A DNA stretch of 63,229 nucleotides from a delta proteobacterium ML8_F1 (GTDB lineage: Bacteria > Bacillota > Clostridia > Peptostreptococcales > Acidaminobacteraceae). This document shows positions 1 to 8,356 of this stretch, piece after piece. The DNA lies in NCBI GenBank assembly GCA_002029975.1, contig LQBE01000054.1, forward strand, positions 44,374-107,602, read 5' to 3'. The notes beneath the pieces are model-generated. The model saw only the letters and a list, made by a program, of their open reading frames with translations, did no database searches and was not told where the DNA came from. A program made the position numbers and the translations under genes. Numbering within the stretch: position 1 is the stretch's first letter; each line of letters opens with the position of its first letter.

Positions 1-87
1 TGTCTATAAAAAATGGAAATTGCTACTTAAGATGTAAAAACTACCCGGTAGAAGGGTTGATCGAATTGTAAGTTTTCACGCAAAGTA

Positions 88-123
88 ACTCCCCCTCAGA
101 AATTTCAAAAAGTGCGGGGGAGT
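88..123 (-). terminator. Possible terminator hairpin downstream of the small membrane protein gene
   Basis: An 8-bp inverted repeat (ACTCCCCC at 88-95, GGGGGAGT at 116-123) lies 20 bases beyond the stop of the minus-strand gene at 144-515. It has no clean U-run, so it may be a weak terminator or only a mRNA 3' end structure. I see nothing else in bases 1-143. Confidence 0.35.
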
Positions 124-143
124 CAAAAGTGTGCTTTAGGTAT

Positions 144-515
144 TTAGTCGATTTCCTTGGAATTTGTCTCGACAGGTTTGTCTTTTTTCTCTTCTTTGGA
201 AAACCGCTCTTTGATGTGCTTGACATTGGTCATTTTTTCGGTAATATTAGCAAGATTTTCCACTGTGCCATTGAAGGCAGCCACATCCTTGGCCAGGTTT
301 TTTGAAAGGCTGTCAAAATTCTTGGTAATCCCTGGCGCCGTCTTGAGGATCTCATCGATATGATCTCGATTGTCTTCCAGGACTTTATTGATGTCTCGCA
401 GGGACATAAAAATCCGTCTAAGAATAAAGATTATATAAATGAGCACAATAATCAAGGCAGCCCAGAGGGCAAATTTCCCCAAATCATTCAAGGTGAATAC
501 GATCTGTGTATTCAT
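144..515 (-). CDS. Small membrane-anchored coiled-coil protein (DUF948-like)
   Basis: About 123 residues. One hydrophobic segment near residues 12-32 is followed by basic residues and a long amphipathic, probably coiled-coil stretch (about 40-100) and a charged Lys/Glu-rich tail. This is the layout of DUF948-type proteins, which are anchored by the N-terminus with the helix facing the cytoplasm; their function is unknown. The ATG at 515 has a GGAG site 8 bases upstream; a GTG at 524 is a poorer start. It lies downstream of lpdA in the same direction with a short gap, so it may share that transcript. Confidence 0.6.
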   Translation of the reverse strand: MNTQIVFTLNDLGKFALWAALIIVLIYIIFILRRIFMSLRDINKVLEDNRDHIDEILKTAPGITKNFDSLSKNLAKDVAAFNGTVENLANITEKMTNVKHIKERFSKEEKKDKPVETNSKEID

Positions 516-574
516 TTTGATCACTCCAATTCTATATCTTTATTATAGAACAATTTTCATCCGGGAACAAATAA

Positions 575-1975
575 CTATTTTTTCTTTTTCGGGGACATGT
601 GAATCGAGGTTTCTGTGATACCGTTGACAGCTTCCATAAAGGCTTCTGAGAGGGTAGGATGGGCATGAATCGTATGGGCGATGGCCTTGACATCCAGATC
701 GTTGTTGATGGCCAGGGCGGCTTCATGGACAATGTCCGAGGCATGGGGGCCCATGATATGGACGCCGAGGATCTTTTTGGTTTCCTCGTGGGCGACGACT
801 TTAATAAAGCCGTCGGTGTTTCCCATGGAAAGTGATTTGCCATTGGCGGCAAAAAGGAATTTGCTGCTGGTGAAGGGGATTCCTTTTTCCACAGCCATTT
901 CCTCAGTCATCCCTACATAGGCGATTTCGGGCTCAATGAAAACGCAGTCGGGGACAACGTCAAAATTCGTTGACGGACTGTGTCCGAGAAGGCCCTCAAC
1001 CGCATCAATGGCCTCATGAGAAGCGACATGGGCGAGCATTAAACCCCCGATGGCATCGCCAACGGCTAAAATTCCCGGGACATTGGTTTCAAACCGCTCA
1101 TTGACGGTGATTCCCTTGGAAGTATAGGCAACACCGGCTTTTTCGAGGGCAAGGTTATCGTAGTAGGGTCTCCTGCCGGTAGCCATGAGGAGGTATTCCG
1201 CTTCCAGGATGGTTTCCTTCTCCTTTTTTTTGTCAAAAACAGTGATAGACAGCCCATCTTTAGCTTTGGCAACGGCCTTGACCCGGGTGTCCTTGAGGAT
1301 AGTAAGGCCTTGTCGTTTGAGGATGGGCGAAAGCCGCTTCTGGATTTCCGTATCAATGCGCTTGAGGAGTGTCGAGGAAATCACGGTGACCTCAGTGCCC
1401 ATGGCATTGAAGATTGAAGCGAATTCGATGCCGATTACGCCGCTGCCTGCGATGGCGAGACTTTTCGGAAGTTCTTTGAGTTCCAAGAGCTCATCGCTGG
1501 TGATGACCTTGTCCAGATCGATTCCTGGAATTTCAGGTCGTGTCGGGACAGAGCCCGTGGCGATGACAATCTGTTCCGACTCCAGATCGATTTCTCCCTG
1601 GGAGGTCTTCACACGCAGCTTCGACGATGAGACAAAGGAGGCTTCACCCTGGATCACTTCCACACCGTAATCTCTGAGCAGCTGTTCCACCCCTCTTACG
1701 AGCTGGTTCACCACCTGGTCTTTCCGGGCCATGATTTTTGCAAAGTCAATGGTATAGTCAGAGACACTGATTCCAAAATCATCTATGTGGCTCAGGGTGT
1801 TGAGGATTTCTGCATTCTTGAGCAGGGCTTTTGTGGGAATGCAGCCTCTGTTCAAGCAGGTACCGCCAATGTCAGCCTTTTCTATCAGGGTAACCTTGGC
1901 TCCGAGCTGTGCCCCCCGGATAGCACCGACATAGCCTGCTGTGCCGCCGCCGATAATAATCAGTTCTTTTTTCAT
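575..1975 (-). CDS. lpdA: Dihydrolipoyl dehydrogenase
   Basis: A 466-residue flavoprotein that reoxidises dihydrolipoyl groups with NAD+. The N-terminal FAD-binding GGGTAG motif (residues 9-14), the redox disulfide in GGTCLNRGCIP (Cys40/Cys45), a mid-protein NAD-binding GSGVIG motif and the C-terminal HPTLSE His-Glu pair are all present. Length is normal and there is no N-terminal lipoyl domain. A strong AAGGAGG site precedes the ATG. No 2-oxoacid dehydrogenase or glycine-cleavage genes lie nearby, so its partner complex cannot be told from this window. Confidence 0.92.
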   Translation of the reverse strand: MKKELIIIGGGTAGYVGAIRGAQLGAKVTLIEKADIGGTCLNRGCIPTKALLKNAEILNTLSHIDDFGISVSDYTIDFAKIMARKDQVVNQLVRGVEQLLRDYGVEVIQGEASFVSSSKLRVKTSQGEIDLESEQIVIATGSVPTRPEIPGIDLDKVITSDELLELKELPKSLAIAGSGVIGIEFASIFNAMGTEVTVISSTLLKRIDTEIQKRLSPILKRQGLTILKDTRVKAVAKAKDGLSITVFDKKKEKETILEAEYLLMATGRRPYYDNLALEKAGVAYTSKGITVNERFETNVPGILAVGDAIGGLMLAHVASHEAIDAVEGLLGHSPSTNFDVVPDCVFIEPEIAYVGMTEEMAVEKGIPFTSSKFLFAANGKSLSMGNTDGFIKVVAHEETKKILGVHIMGPHASDIVHEAALAINNDLDVKAIAHTIHAHPTLSEAFMEAVNGITETSIHMSPKKKK

Positions 1976-2128
1976 AAAGCGACCTCCTTGTAAGTTAGAA
2001 AATTTGAATTGGAAGCGTTGTCAGAAAATTTTCCAGCCATTGCCATGACGGCTTATCCTTGAAATGGCATGAACCTCTTTTCTATTTTACTAACAACAGC
2101 AGATAAATGGAAGAAAAACAGCAATAAA

Positions 2129-2157
2129 AAGCTGAATCCATTTTCCGGATTCAGCTT
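2129..2157 (-). terminator. Intrinsic terminator of the stalk-domain protein gene
   Basis: An 11-bp perfect stem (AAGCTGAATCC at 2129-2139 with GGATTCAGCTT at 2147-2157) is followed on the minus strand by TTTTATT. It sits 32 bases past the stop at 2189. Confidence 0.8.
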
Positions 2158-2188
2158 CCAGGACACATTGCTTCAGACAGTGACAGGA

Positions 2189-3157
2189 TTAATGCATCTG
2201 TTCTCCGTTGTTGATTTCAATCTGCCCTTCAAAGACATAAGCGTTGTTAAGGGCCAGGACATTTCTAAAAAAACTGATGGGGACGAAGGTGCGACCATTG
2301 ATGATGACAGGTGCAGTTCCCAGGGAATGCTGGTTGCCTCCGGCGTCCCGGTAAAGATCCCTGCCAACAGGAACGATGATTTTTCCATCAATAAGGACTT
2401 CCCGTTTTTTTTCATCCCAGGAGACCGTTAGTTCCAGGGCTTCAGCAATAGCTCTCAAGGGAAGCATGACATAGCCTTCAGCGTTGAAAAAAGGCCTGGG
2501 AGTTTCAATGATTTGATCTTCTACAACAATCGGCATTTCCTCTACTTTGAGAGTATAGATAGTATTTTCGTTTTCCGTCAACACGACAATTTCCAGTGGC
2601 GTGGTTTGAGCGGGAATACTTTTGGTGGCAGCCCCATAGGTGACAACGAGGTTGTGACAGGCGATATCTCCCTCGAAGGGCCTGCCGAAACGATCGGTGA
2701 CGGGGAGGTCGTCGGTAGGATTGAGTTTAAGGGTCTTGTCAGAGCTAATTAGTTCCTCCGAGAAATAATCAACTGTGACCTGTCTGGAGGCCTCTTTTAC
2801 GACCACCACCTCGGCAGGATACCGGGGGGGATAAATCAGGGTGATAGGGACATCTGATTTTAAAAAGCCCTCAACTTCAGCACCGGCTTCAAGGGCATCT
2901 CCATTGACAAGGTAGGTTTCATCCTCAATCACAAGATAAAACATTCCGTGTGTTTCATGGGTTACTTCCAGGATAGTGGTGGAATTTTCCTCATCTTCAA
3001 TGGTTTTGACAATTCCTGAAAATGAGACATAAGCCGGGGTTTCTTTCTCTGCACCAGCCACAGGCAGTGAAAGCGCCAGGGAGGGCATCAGGGCGCTGAA
3101 AACAATCATTACGCTGATTGTCAGAAGCATTGAGATTTTTTTTGTAGTCTTTTTCAA
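2189..3157 (-). CDS. Secreted copper-amine-oxidase N-terminal (stalk) domain protein
   Basis: 322 residues with a clear Sec signal peptide (KKTTKK, hydrophobic 9-32, SLALS-type cleavage region). The C-terminal third (about 220-315) has the hallmarks of the copper amine oxidase N-terminal domain: a VMLPLRAIAEAL-type stretch, a VLIDGK-type beta strand and NGRTFVPISFF. In Firmicutes this fold is a cell-wall or substrate-binding stalk, not an oxidase. The middle (about 40-200) is beta-rich and unassigned. It is monocistronic, with an AGGAGG site upstream and a terminator downstream. Probable extracellular envelope-associated protein. Confidence 0.75.
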   Translation of the reverse strand: MKKTTKKISMLLTISVMIVFSALMPSLALSLPVAGAEKETPAYVSFSGIVKTIEDEENSTTILEVTHETHGMFYLVIEDETYLVNGDALEAGAEVEGFLKSDVPITLIYPPRYPAEVVVVKEASRQVTVDYFSEELISSDKTLKLNPTDDLPVTDRFGRPFEGDIACHNLVVTYGAATKSIPAQTTPLEIVVLTENENTIYTLKVEEMPIVVEDQIIETPRPFFNAEGYVMLPLRAIAEALELTVSWDEKKREVLIDGKIIVPVGRDLYRDAGGNQHSLGTAPVIINGRTFVPISFFRNVLALNNAYVFEGQIEINNGEQMH

Positions 3158-3244
3158 GGCTATTACCTCCTGTAAAATAGGGTTCAGGCTTTAGACGACA
3201 GACAGTTCAGTTTAGTTCACTTAATTGTCGAGAGTCCTACAAAA

Positions 3245-3283
3245 CGTCGCCTTAAAAGCCCCCACTTCAGCCAGGGGTGATGC
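3245..3283 (-). repeat. IS200/IS605-end-like GC-rich hairpin (relic)
   Basis: Read on the minus strand it runs CATCACCCC, a short loop with CTGAAG, then GGGGGCTT and a trailing GGCG. The hairpin at 49583-49618 has the same pattern (CATCCC, CTAAAG, GGGGGTT, GGCG). No transposase gene is attached here. Calling it an IS-end relic is inference from this resemblance. Confidence 0.3.
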
Positions 3284-3416
3284 CAGTCGACGGTCTCGAT
3301 ATTTTGCCATAGTTTATTCTATTAGGACAATGTTTGATAAAGGACCCTTGTGAGAGCTGTCAAATCGACAAAAAAATGCTTGACAGCTGTGAAAATGAAA
3401 AAAATGAGAAATAAAA

Positions 3417-3456
3417 GAACATTGCCGCTTCAGGATTTTTAGAAGCGGCAATGTTC
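3417..3456 (-). terminator. Intrinsic terminator of the first cstA-like gene
   Basis: A 15-bp perfect stem (GAACATTGCCGCTTC at 3417-3431 and its complement at 3442-3456) with a 10-base loop; on the minus strand it is followed by TTTTATTTCTC. Confidence 0.85.
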
Positions 3457-3541
3457 ATGAATCCTTTTATTGGGTGGTGTCAGGGTTCAGGACCTGATGC
3501 AATAGTGTGTATTAAACCATAATGATATCAGTATTGTTGTG

Positions 3542-5173
3542 CTATTTGATTTTCTCATTTGACTCTAAAAGCGTCGGAGTCAGGGCATTTTTGGCCTCAA
3601 AGATGAGAATAACCGCCAGGATGAAAAGTGCAATTGGGAAAAAGAGTAGTACTGGATTTGATAGATTGGCAAACATAAGAAGTACCAGTGCCAGGAGTGT
3701 TACTGTAAACATGAACACGATGGGGATGACAGCCATGGTGTAGTTTTTTCCTTCTTTTTTTAGCCAGAGGGCCAGGGTAAGGAGTGTCAAGGCGGCCAAT
3801 AACTGGTTGGCTGAACCAAAGAGCGGCCATATAGAACTCCATCCGTTAAAGGCCAAGGCACCACTAATGACAACGGTTATGGTGGTGGCTACAAATTTGT
3901 CACTCATCAGATTTGTGAGATTTGAAGTGGAGACATCTCCAGTGGGGTCCACCTCAAAGAACTCCTGGAAAATGAATCTGGCCAGGCGTGTGGCAGTATC
4001 AAGCGTGGTTAGGGCAAAGGCTGAGATTGAGAGGGTTACAAAAGTTTTTGCAATAGAGAAACTTATACCCATGGATGCAATAAAGGTTCCCAGACCATCA
4101 GCAAAAACATTCAGAGCTCCGCCGGTGCCCATTAATTCGGTAAGCCTTCCCTGGGAAATATATGCGGCGGACAGGATGGCCAAGGTAGCTAGAACACCTT
4201 CTATCAGCATGCCTCCGTAACCAATCAGTTGGATATCCGATTCATTATCAAGCTGTTTTGAGGTAGTCCCAGAACCGACAAGGGAATGGAATCCGGAGAT
4301 AGCGCCACAGGCCACTGTGATGAAGAGAATGGGAAACATGAAATTGTTGCCGACCTTGAAACTCGTAAATGCGGGAAGTTGAATCTCTGGTCTCAAAAAA
4401 ACAAGACCTAGAATACCACCTGCCAGCATGGCATACAGGATGAAGGAGTTGAGATAGTCCCTTGGCTGAAGCAGAATCCAGACGGGGGTCACCGAAGCAA
4501 TGAATATGTAAAGCAGTAAAATGATCATCCAGGTTTGTACGCTGAGGAGCAGTGGGAACCTTACTCCAGCCCAGATGATGGCAATCATGAGAACAACTCC
4601 GATGATGGTACCCATGGTCAGATTCATGCCACCTTTGTAGACCATCAAACCGAAGGCGACGGCAAGGAATATGAAAAGCATGGAAGCGGTTGCTGCTGAG
4701 GGAGTGGCTACGAAAGAAAGGGAGACGATGTTGACGAAGGCGGCGATGATCAGAATCAGGGTCAACCAGGCAAAAACTGCAAACAATTTCTTCCCCTTCC
4801 TCCCCATGGTTTCCCCGATGACTTCTCCAATGGACTTTCCATCATGTCTGACAGAAGCAAAGAGAGACCCCATGTCGTGAACGCCACCAAAGAAAACTGA
4901 TCCAATAACAATCCAGAGTAGAACCGGGAGCCATCCGAACATGGCGGCGGTGATTGGGCCGATAATCGGTCCGGCTCCTGAAATGGACGCGAAATGATGA
5001 CCCAGCAGGACTGGTGCCTTTGCAGGCACAAAATCAACCCCGTCGGTTTGCGTATGGGCAGGGGTTTTTCTCTGTGGATCCAGCCCCCATTGTTTCGAAA
5101 GCCATGCGCCATAAGTGGTGTAGGCTGCCAAAAAAGCGATGATGACGAAAATGATTAAGTAAAGCGAGTTCAT
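3542..5173 (-). CDS. CstA-family carbon-starvation transporter (copy 1)
   Basis: A 543-residue polytopic membrane protein of the CstA/BtsT family. Members move peptides or pyruvate; E. coli BtsT is a pyruvate/H+ symporter. The sequence shows the family motifs AYTTYGAWL, GHHFASISGAGPI, GGVHDMGS, SGFHSLVGSGTTSKQ and LDTATRLARFIFQE. The ATG at 5173 has an AAAGGAGG site; the reading frame extends further upstream but without a site. It closely resembles copy 2 (6731-8356) over the full length. It has its own terminator and a roughly 220-bp upstream region with possible operators. The substrate cannot be read from the sequence. Confidence 0.88.
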   Translation of the reverse strand: MNSLYLIIFVIIAFLAAYTTYGAWLSKQWGLDPQRKTPAHTQTDGVDFVPAKAPVLLGHHFASISGAGPIIGPITAAMFGWLPVLLWIVIGSVFFGGVHDMGSLFASVRHDGKSIGEVIGETMGRKGKKLFAVFAWLTLILIIAAFVNIVSLSFVATPSAATASMLFIFLAVAFGLMVYKGGMNLTMGTIIGVVLMIAIIWAGVRFPLLLSVQTWMIILLLYIFIASVTPVWILLQPRDYLNSFILYAMLAGGILGLVFLRPEIQLPAFTSFKVGNNFMFPILFITVACGAISGFHSLVGSGTTSKQLDNESDIQLIGYGGMLIEGVLATLAILSAAYISQGRLTELMGTGGALNVFADGLGTFIASMGISFSIAKTFVTLSISAFALTTLDTATRLARFIFQEFFEVDPTGDVSTSNLTNLMSDKFVATTITVVISGALAFNGWSSIWPLFGSANQLLAALTLLTLALWLKKEGKNYTMAVIPIVFMFTVTLLALVLLMFANLSNPVLLFFPIALFILAVILIFEAKNALTPTLLESNEKIK

Positions 5174-5225
5174 TAGTAATGCCTCCTTTAGAACGATGTA
5201 TTTAAAAAATTTGCCACCCAATAGC

Positions 5226-5297
5226 AACCTCTAAGAGGTTAAGGACCTAATTAAGCAAAAAAAAATAATTAACAGTTATATATTAATGTTGACAGTC
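5226..5297. promoter_or_regulatory. Possible regulator sites upstream of cstA-like copy 1
   Basis: The region holds a 15-base perfect inverted repeat (AACCTCTAAGAGGTT, 5226-5240) and two direct ACAGT-type repeats at 5272-5277 and 5292-5297, 20 bases apart. LytTR regulators bind direct repeats of ACAGTT-like boxes about two helical turns apart, and a LytR gene lies at 8984-9727. The match is imperfect (one mismatch in each box). Confidence 0.3.
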
Positions 5298-5400
5298 AGG
5301 CGGAGGTATTTCAAGTTAAATTTCACTAATATGGATAATTTTAGTGTTTTGCAGTTGTGTTTTTGTATCCCTCAAGGCGTGAAACCCTGAATACATTCAA

Positions 5401-5434
5401 CAAAAGCTCTGTGGGTAATCTCACAGAGCTTTTG
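5401..5434 (-). terminator. Hairpin terminator downstream of the ArsA-like gene
   Basis: A 13-bp perfect stem (CAAAAGCTCTGTG at 5401-5413, complement at 5422-5434), extended by imperfect flanks, lies 11 bases after the stop at 5445. The U-run on the minus strand is formed within the stem (TTTTG). Confidence 0.65.
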
Positions 5435-5444
5435 CTGAATGGGT

Positions 5445-6359
5445 CTAGGCATCTTGAAAGTATTCGGCTATGGAATCAATTGTATTTTTTCTGATATCGG
5501 AGTCAATCAGGGGAATCCTGATCAGTCGCTTGTTGGGAAAGGTCTTTTCAATGATTTCGAGATACAGTTTTTCCTGTTCCTTCTTTTTCTTCCAGAAGGG
5601 GTTGTCGAGCTCCTCCGGGAGGATGCGATTGATGACAAGGGCTTCTACGGGGAGATTGAATTTCTCCAGCTGAGCAATTGCCTTTTTGGTTTCTTCAATA
5701 GCCAGCTGTTCCGGGTTCAAAACAAATCTCAGGGCGAGGGCATTGCCGTCAAGGAGTATTTTCTTGATTTCACCAAAGCGTTGCTGCCGTTTTTCAAGAA
5801 TCTCAAGAACCGGGTCCTTCTCGTCGTATTTTTTGCTGAGCATCCGGTTCATCCCCACAATGCTCTTTCGTTTTTTGATCAGTGAAGCCATCCAGTTTTC
5901 CAGGAGGCCCGGAAGGGTCAGGAGTCTCAGGGTATGACCTGTGGGCGCTGTATCAAAAATCATCACATCATATTCTTCGAATTTCTCTATGATGATTTCC
6001 GCCATTTTGTCGAATAGCGCCGATTCATGGGTTCCGGGTGAAACCATGGCGGCATCAAGTTGGGTGTTGATTTCATCAATGATGACATTGGATAGAATGG
6101 TTTTCATATTCTGCCGGATTTTATTGATGTACAGTGATGCTTCGTACTCCGGATCGATTTCTAAGCCATAAAGGTTGTCTCTGACTTTGGTAATATCCTT
6201 GCCGATTTTCATTTCCAGTACATCGGAAATCGAGTGTGCGGGATCAGTTGAAATGAGCAGGGTTTTTTGTCCGTTGGCGGCAAAATGGATACTGTTTGCC
6301 GTAGAAGAAGTGGTTTTGCCCACACCTCCCTTGCCACCGTAAAAAATTGTTTTGGCCAT
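5445..6359 (-). CDS. ArsA/GET3-like P-loop ATPase
   Basis: A 304-residue cytoplasmic ATPase with the deviant Walker A GGKGGVGKTT (residues 8-17), the DPAHS switch motif near residue 40 and DTAPTGHTLRLL in the middle, all typical of the ArsA/GET3 class. It is one half of a two-domain arsenite pump ATPase, and no arsB, arsD or arsR is nearby. It sits between two cstA-like genes and 15 bases after a small unknown gene. A role in membrane-protein handling or energising of the CstA-type transporter is inferred from context only. Confidence 0.8.
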   Translation of the reverse strand: MAKTIFYGGKGGVGKTTSSTANSIHFAANGQKTLLISTDPAHSISDVLEMKIGKDITKVRDNLYGLEIDPEYEASLYINKIRQNMKTILSNVIIDEINTQLDAAMVSPGTHESALFDKMAEIIIEKFEEYDVMIFDTAPTGHTLRLLTLPGLLENWMASLIKKRKSIVGMNRMLSKKYDEKDPVLEILEKRQQRFGEIKKILLDGNALALRFVLNPEQLAIEETKKAIAQLEKFNLPVEALVINRILPEELDNPFWKKKKEQEKLYLEIIEKTFPNKRLIRIPLIDSDIRKNTIDSIAEYFQDA

Positions 6360-6374
6360 GTGTGATCTCCCTTC

Positions 6375-6663
6375 TTAAGGATCTAAATCGTAGTCTGCCC
6401 AACGCTCTTCCCAGACACTCTTTCGGTTCATCATCCGCTTGTCCCAGTCATTGATTTCATCATTGAGATAGGGTAGAAGTTCAAGTGTGTAGTAGCTGAT
6501 GGGTAGAGGGATACCCAGCAAATCCGAGTAGCAGATCAAGAGGAAGTTGTCCATCTCAATGCGGGCTTCGGTTTGCAGCAGTTCATAGGCTCTTCCCTTG
6601 AAGTCTGTCGCCCCTTGAAAGAAGAGTTTGAAGTTTTCAATAAAATTCTTTAAAGCGTTCATG
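6375..6663 (-). CDS. Small conserved protein paired with ArsA-like ATPase and CstA
   Basis: About 95 residues, soluble, rich in aromatic and acidic residues (EMDNFLLICYSDLLGIP, YYTLELLPYL, ending in WADYDLDP). The start used is the ATG at 6663, which has an AGGTG site 7 bases upstream; an upstream in-frame GTG at 6671 lacks one. It lies 15 bases before the ArsA-like gene, so the two are almost surely co-translated. From memory it resembles short proteins annotated 'cory-CC-star' that co-occur with ArsA-like ATPases; I cannot verify this. Function unknown. Confidence 0.6.
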
Positions 6664-6681
6664 GTTTTCACCTTCTAAAAA

Positions 6682-6703
6682 GAGAGAAGCCAAAGCTTCT
6701 CTC
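6682..6703 (-). terminator. Terminator between cstA-like copy 2 and the small gene/ArsA pair
   Basis: A 9-bp stem (GAGAGAAGC/GCTTCTCTC) with a four-base loop is followed on the minus strand by TTTTT, 28 bases past the stop of cstA copy 2. Its position 19 bases before the next start suggests partial read-through or separate control of the ArsA pair. Confidence 0.7.
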
Positions 6704-6730
6704 CTTTAATAGTTTTGCAAATGGGCTTTG

Positions 6731-8356
6731 TTATTCCTTGATTTCTTTTGGAATGACTTTGAATGCCTTTTGTGATTCGAGGATCAGGACAATAGCCAGT
6801 ACAAAGAGAGCTACCGCAAAGAACAGCAGCAGTGGGTTGGTCAGGTTCTGGATCATGAGCAGAACCAGGGCCACCAGGGTTACGGCAAACATGAAAGCCA
6901 TGGGATAGCTGGCCATTCGGTATTCTTTTCCGGTTTGCTTGAACCAGACAGCTAGGGCCAGAAGCGTAAGGGCTGCAAGCAGCTGGTTGGCGGAACCGAA
7001 TATGGGCCAGATTCTTGTCCAGCCACTGAAGGCCAAGAAGCCGCCAAGGACTACAGTAATCAAGGTTGCCACATATTTGTTGGTCATGATATTGGCAGCT
7101 GCGGCAGCATTCGGATTCTTTTCAGGATCCACTTCGAAGAACTCCTGGAAGATGAAACGTGCCAGACGGGTTGCCGTATCAAGAGAAGTGAGAGCAAAGG
7201 CAGAGACAGCCAGGGTGACAAAAGTCTTGGCCAGTGCGAATTCAACGCCAAAGGCGGCCATGAAGGTTCCCAGACCAGTTGCGAAAACGTTGACAGGGCC
7301 GCCGGCTCCTGACAATTCACCGAGCTGTGCCTGGGTGATGTAGGCGGCGGTGATAATGGCGAGAGTTGCGAGAACTCCCTCAATCAGCATGGCGCCGTAG
7401 CCCACAAGTTTCACGTCTTTTTCAGAATCCAGCTGCTTTGAGGTGGTACCGGATCCCACCAGGGAGTGGAAGCCGGAGATGGCGCCACAAGCGATGGTTA
7501 CAAAAAGCATGGGGAACATCAGATTGTAGGTGCTTGGAGCAAAAGAAGTCACAGCAGGAAGCTGGATGGCGGGTCTCATGACTAAAAGACCAATGATTCC
7601 GCCGGCAAGCATTGCGTAGAGCAGGAATGAATTGAGATAATCACGAGGTTGCAGGAGAATCCAAACCGGAGTGACAGAAGCGATGAAAATGTAGATAATC
7701 ATCAGAACCATCCAGTTTTGAGCGGACAAGGCAATGGGGAACTGAACTCCCAGCCAGATGGAAAGAGCCATCAAGGCAACCCCTACCACAGTACCGATTC
7801 CAAGGTTGACATTGCCTCTGTAAACGACCATACCGAAACCGATGGCCAGAAGGATAAACAATAATGACGCTGTAGCTGCGGAAGGAGAGGCGACAAAGGC
7901 ATTGGCAACGATGTTGGTAAAGGCGGCGACAACTAGAATAAGTGTCAACCAGGCAAACACGGCAAAGAGTTTCTTTCCTTTTGAGCCCATGGTGTCTCCG
8001 ATGACTTCACCGATGGATTTTCCTTCGTGCCTGACTGAAGCGAAGAGCGATCCCATGTCATGAACGCCACCAAAGAAGATTGACCCGAGAACTATCCAGA
8101 GCATTACCGGAAGCCAACCAAAGGCCGCTGCGATAATGGGGCCGTTGATGGGACCGGCGCCTGCAATGGAAGCAAAGTGATGGCCCAGGACGACTGGCGC
8201 CTTTGCGGGCACGTAGTCTACGCCGTCGGTCATGGTGTGGGCAGGTGTTTTGATTGATTCATCGACCCCCCACTTTTTGGTCAGCCATGCGCCGTAGGTT
8301 GCGTAGGCCACAATAAAGGCCACGAGTGATCCTACGATTAGAAATACTGAATTCAT
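6731..8356 (-). CDS. CstA-family carbon-starvation transporter (copy 2)
   Basis: 541 residues, polytopic, with the same motifs as copy 1 (GHHFASIAGAGPI, GGVHDMGSLFASVRH, SGFHSLVGSGTTSKQ, LDTATRLARFIFQEFF). Its start overlaps the stop of the 178-residue gene by 4 bases, and it has an AAAGGAGG site. It lies just downstream of lytS-lytR. In enterobacteria the LytTR-type BtsSR system senses pyruvate and induces the CstA-family BtsT transporter, so a similar pair is likely here. A terminator follows. Confidence 0.88.
   Translation of the reverse strand: MNSVFLIVGSLVAFIVAYATYGAWLTKKWGVDESIKTPAHTMTDGVDYVPAKAPVVLGHHFASIAGAGPINGPIIAAAFGWLPVMLWIVLGSIFFGGVHDMGSLFASVRHEGKSIGEVIGDTMGSKGKKLFAVFAWLTLILVVAAFTNIVANAFVASPSAATASLLFILLAIGFGMVVYRGNVNLGIGTVVGVALMALSIWLGVQFPIALSAQNWMVLMIIYIFIASVTPVWILLQPRDYLNSFLLYAMLAGGIIGLLVMRPAIQLPAVTSFAPSTYNLMFPMLFVTIACGAISGFHSLVGSGTTSKQLDSEKDVKLVGYGAMLIEGVLATLAIITAAYITQAQLGELSGAGGPVNVFATGLGTFMAAFGVEFALAKTFVTLAVSAFALTSLDTATRLARFIFQEFFEVDPEKNPNAAAAANIMTNKYVATLITVVLGGFLAFSGWTRIWPIFGSANQLLAALTLLALAVWFKQTGKEYRMASYPMAFMFAVTLVALVLLMIQNLTNPLLLFFAVALFVLAIVLILESQKAFKVIPKEIKE

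Larger units (their letters stand above)
3158..3541. other. Intergenic region with an IS-end-like hairpin and a terminator
   Basis: This 384-bp gap has no convincing gene. It holds the upstream region of the stalk protein gene, a GC-rich hairpin at 3245-3283 that resembles IS200/IS605-type ends, and the cstA terminator at 3417-3456. Confidence 0.6.

Noticed and set aside
5445-6359. An arsenic-resistance operon
   Set aside because: The ATPase has a single domain and there is no arsB, acr3, arsD, arsR or arsC near; the neighbours are CstA transporters.
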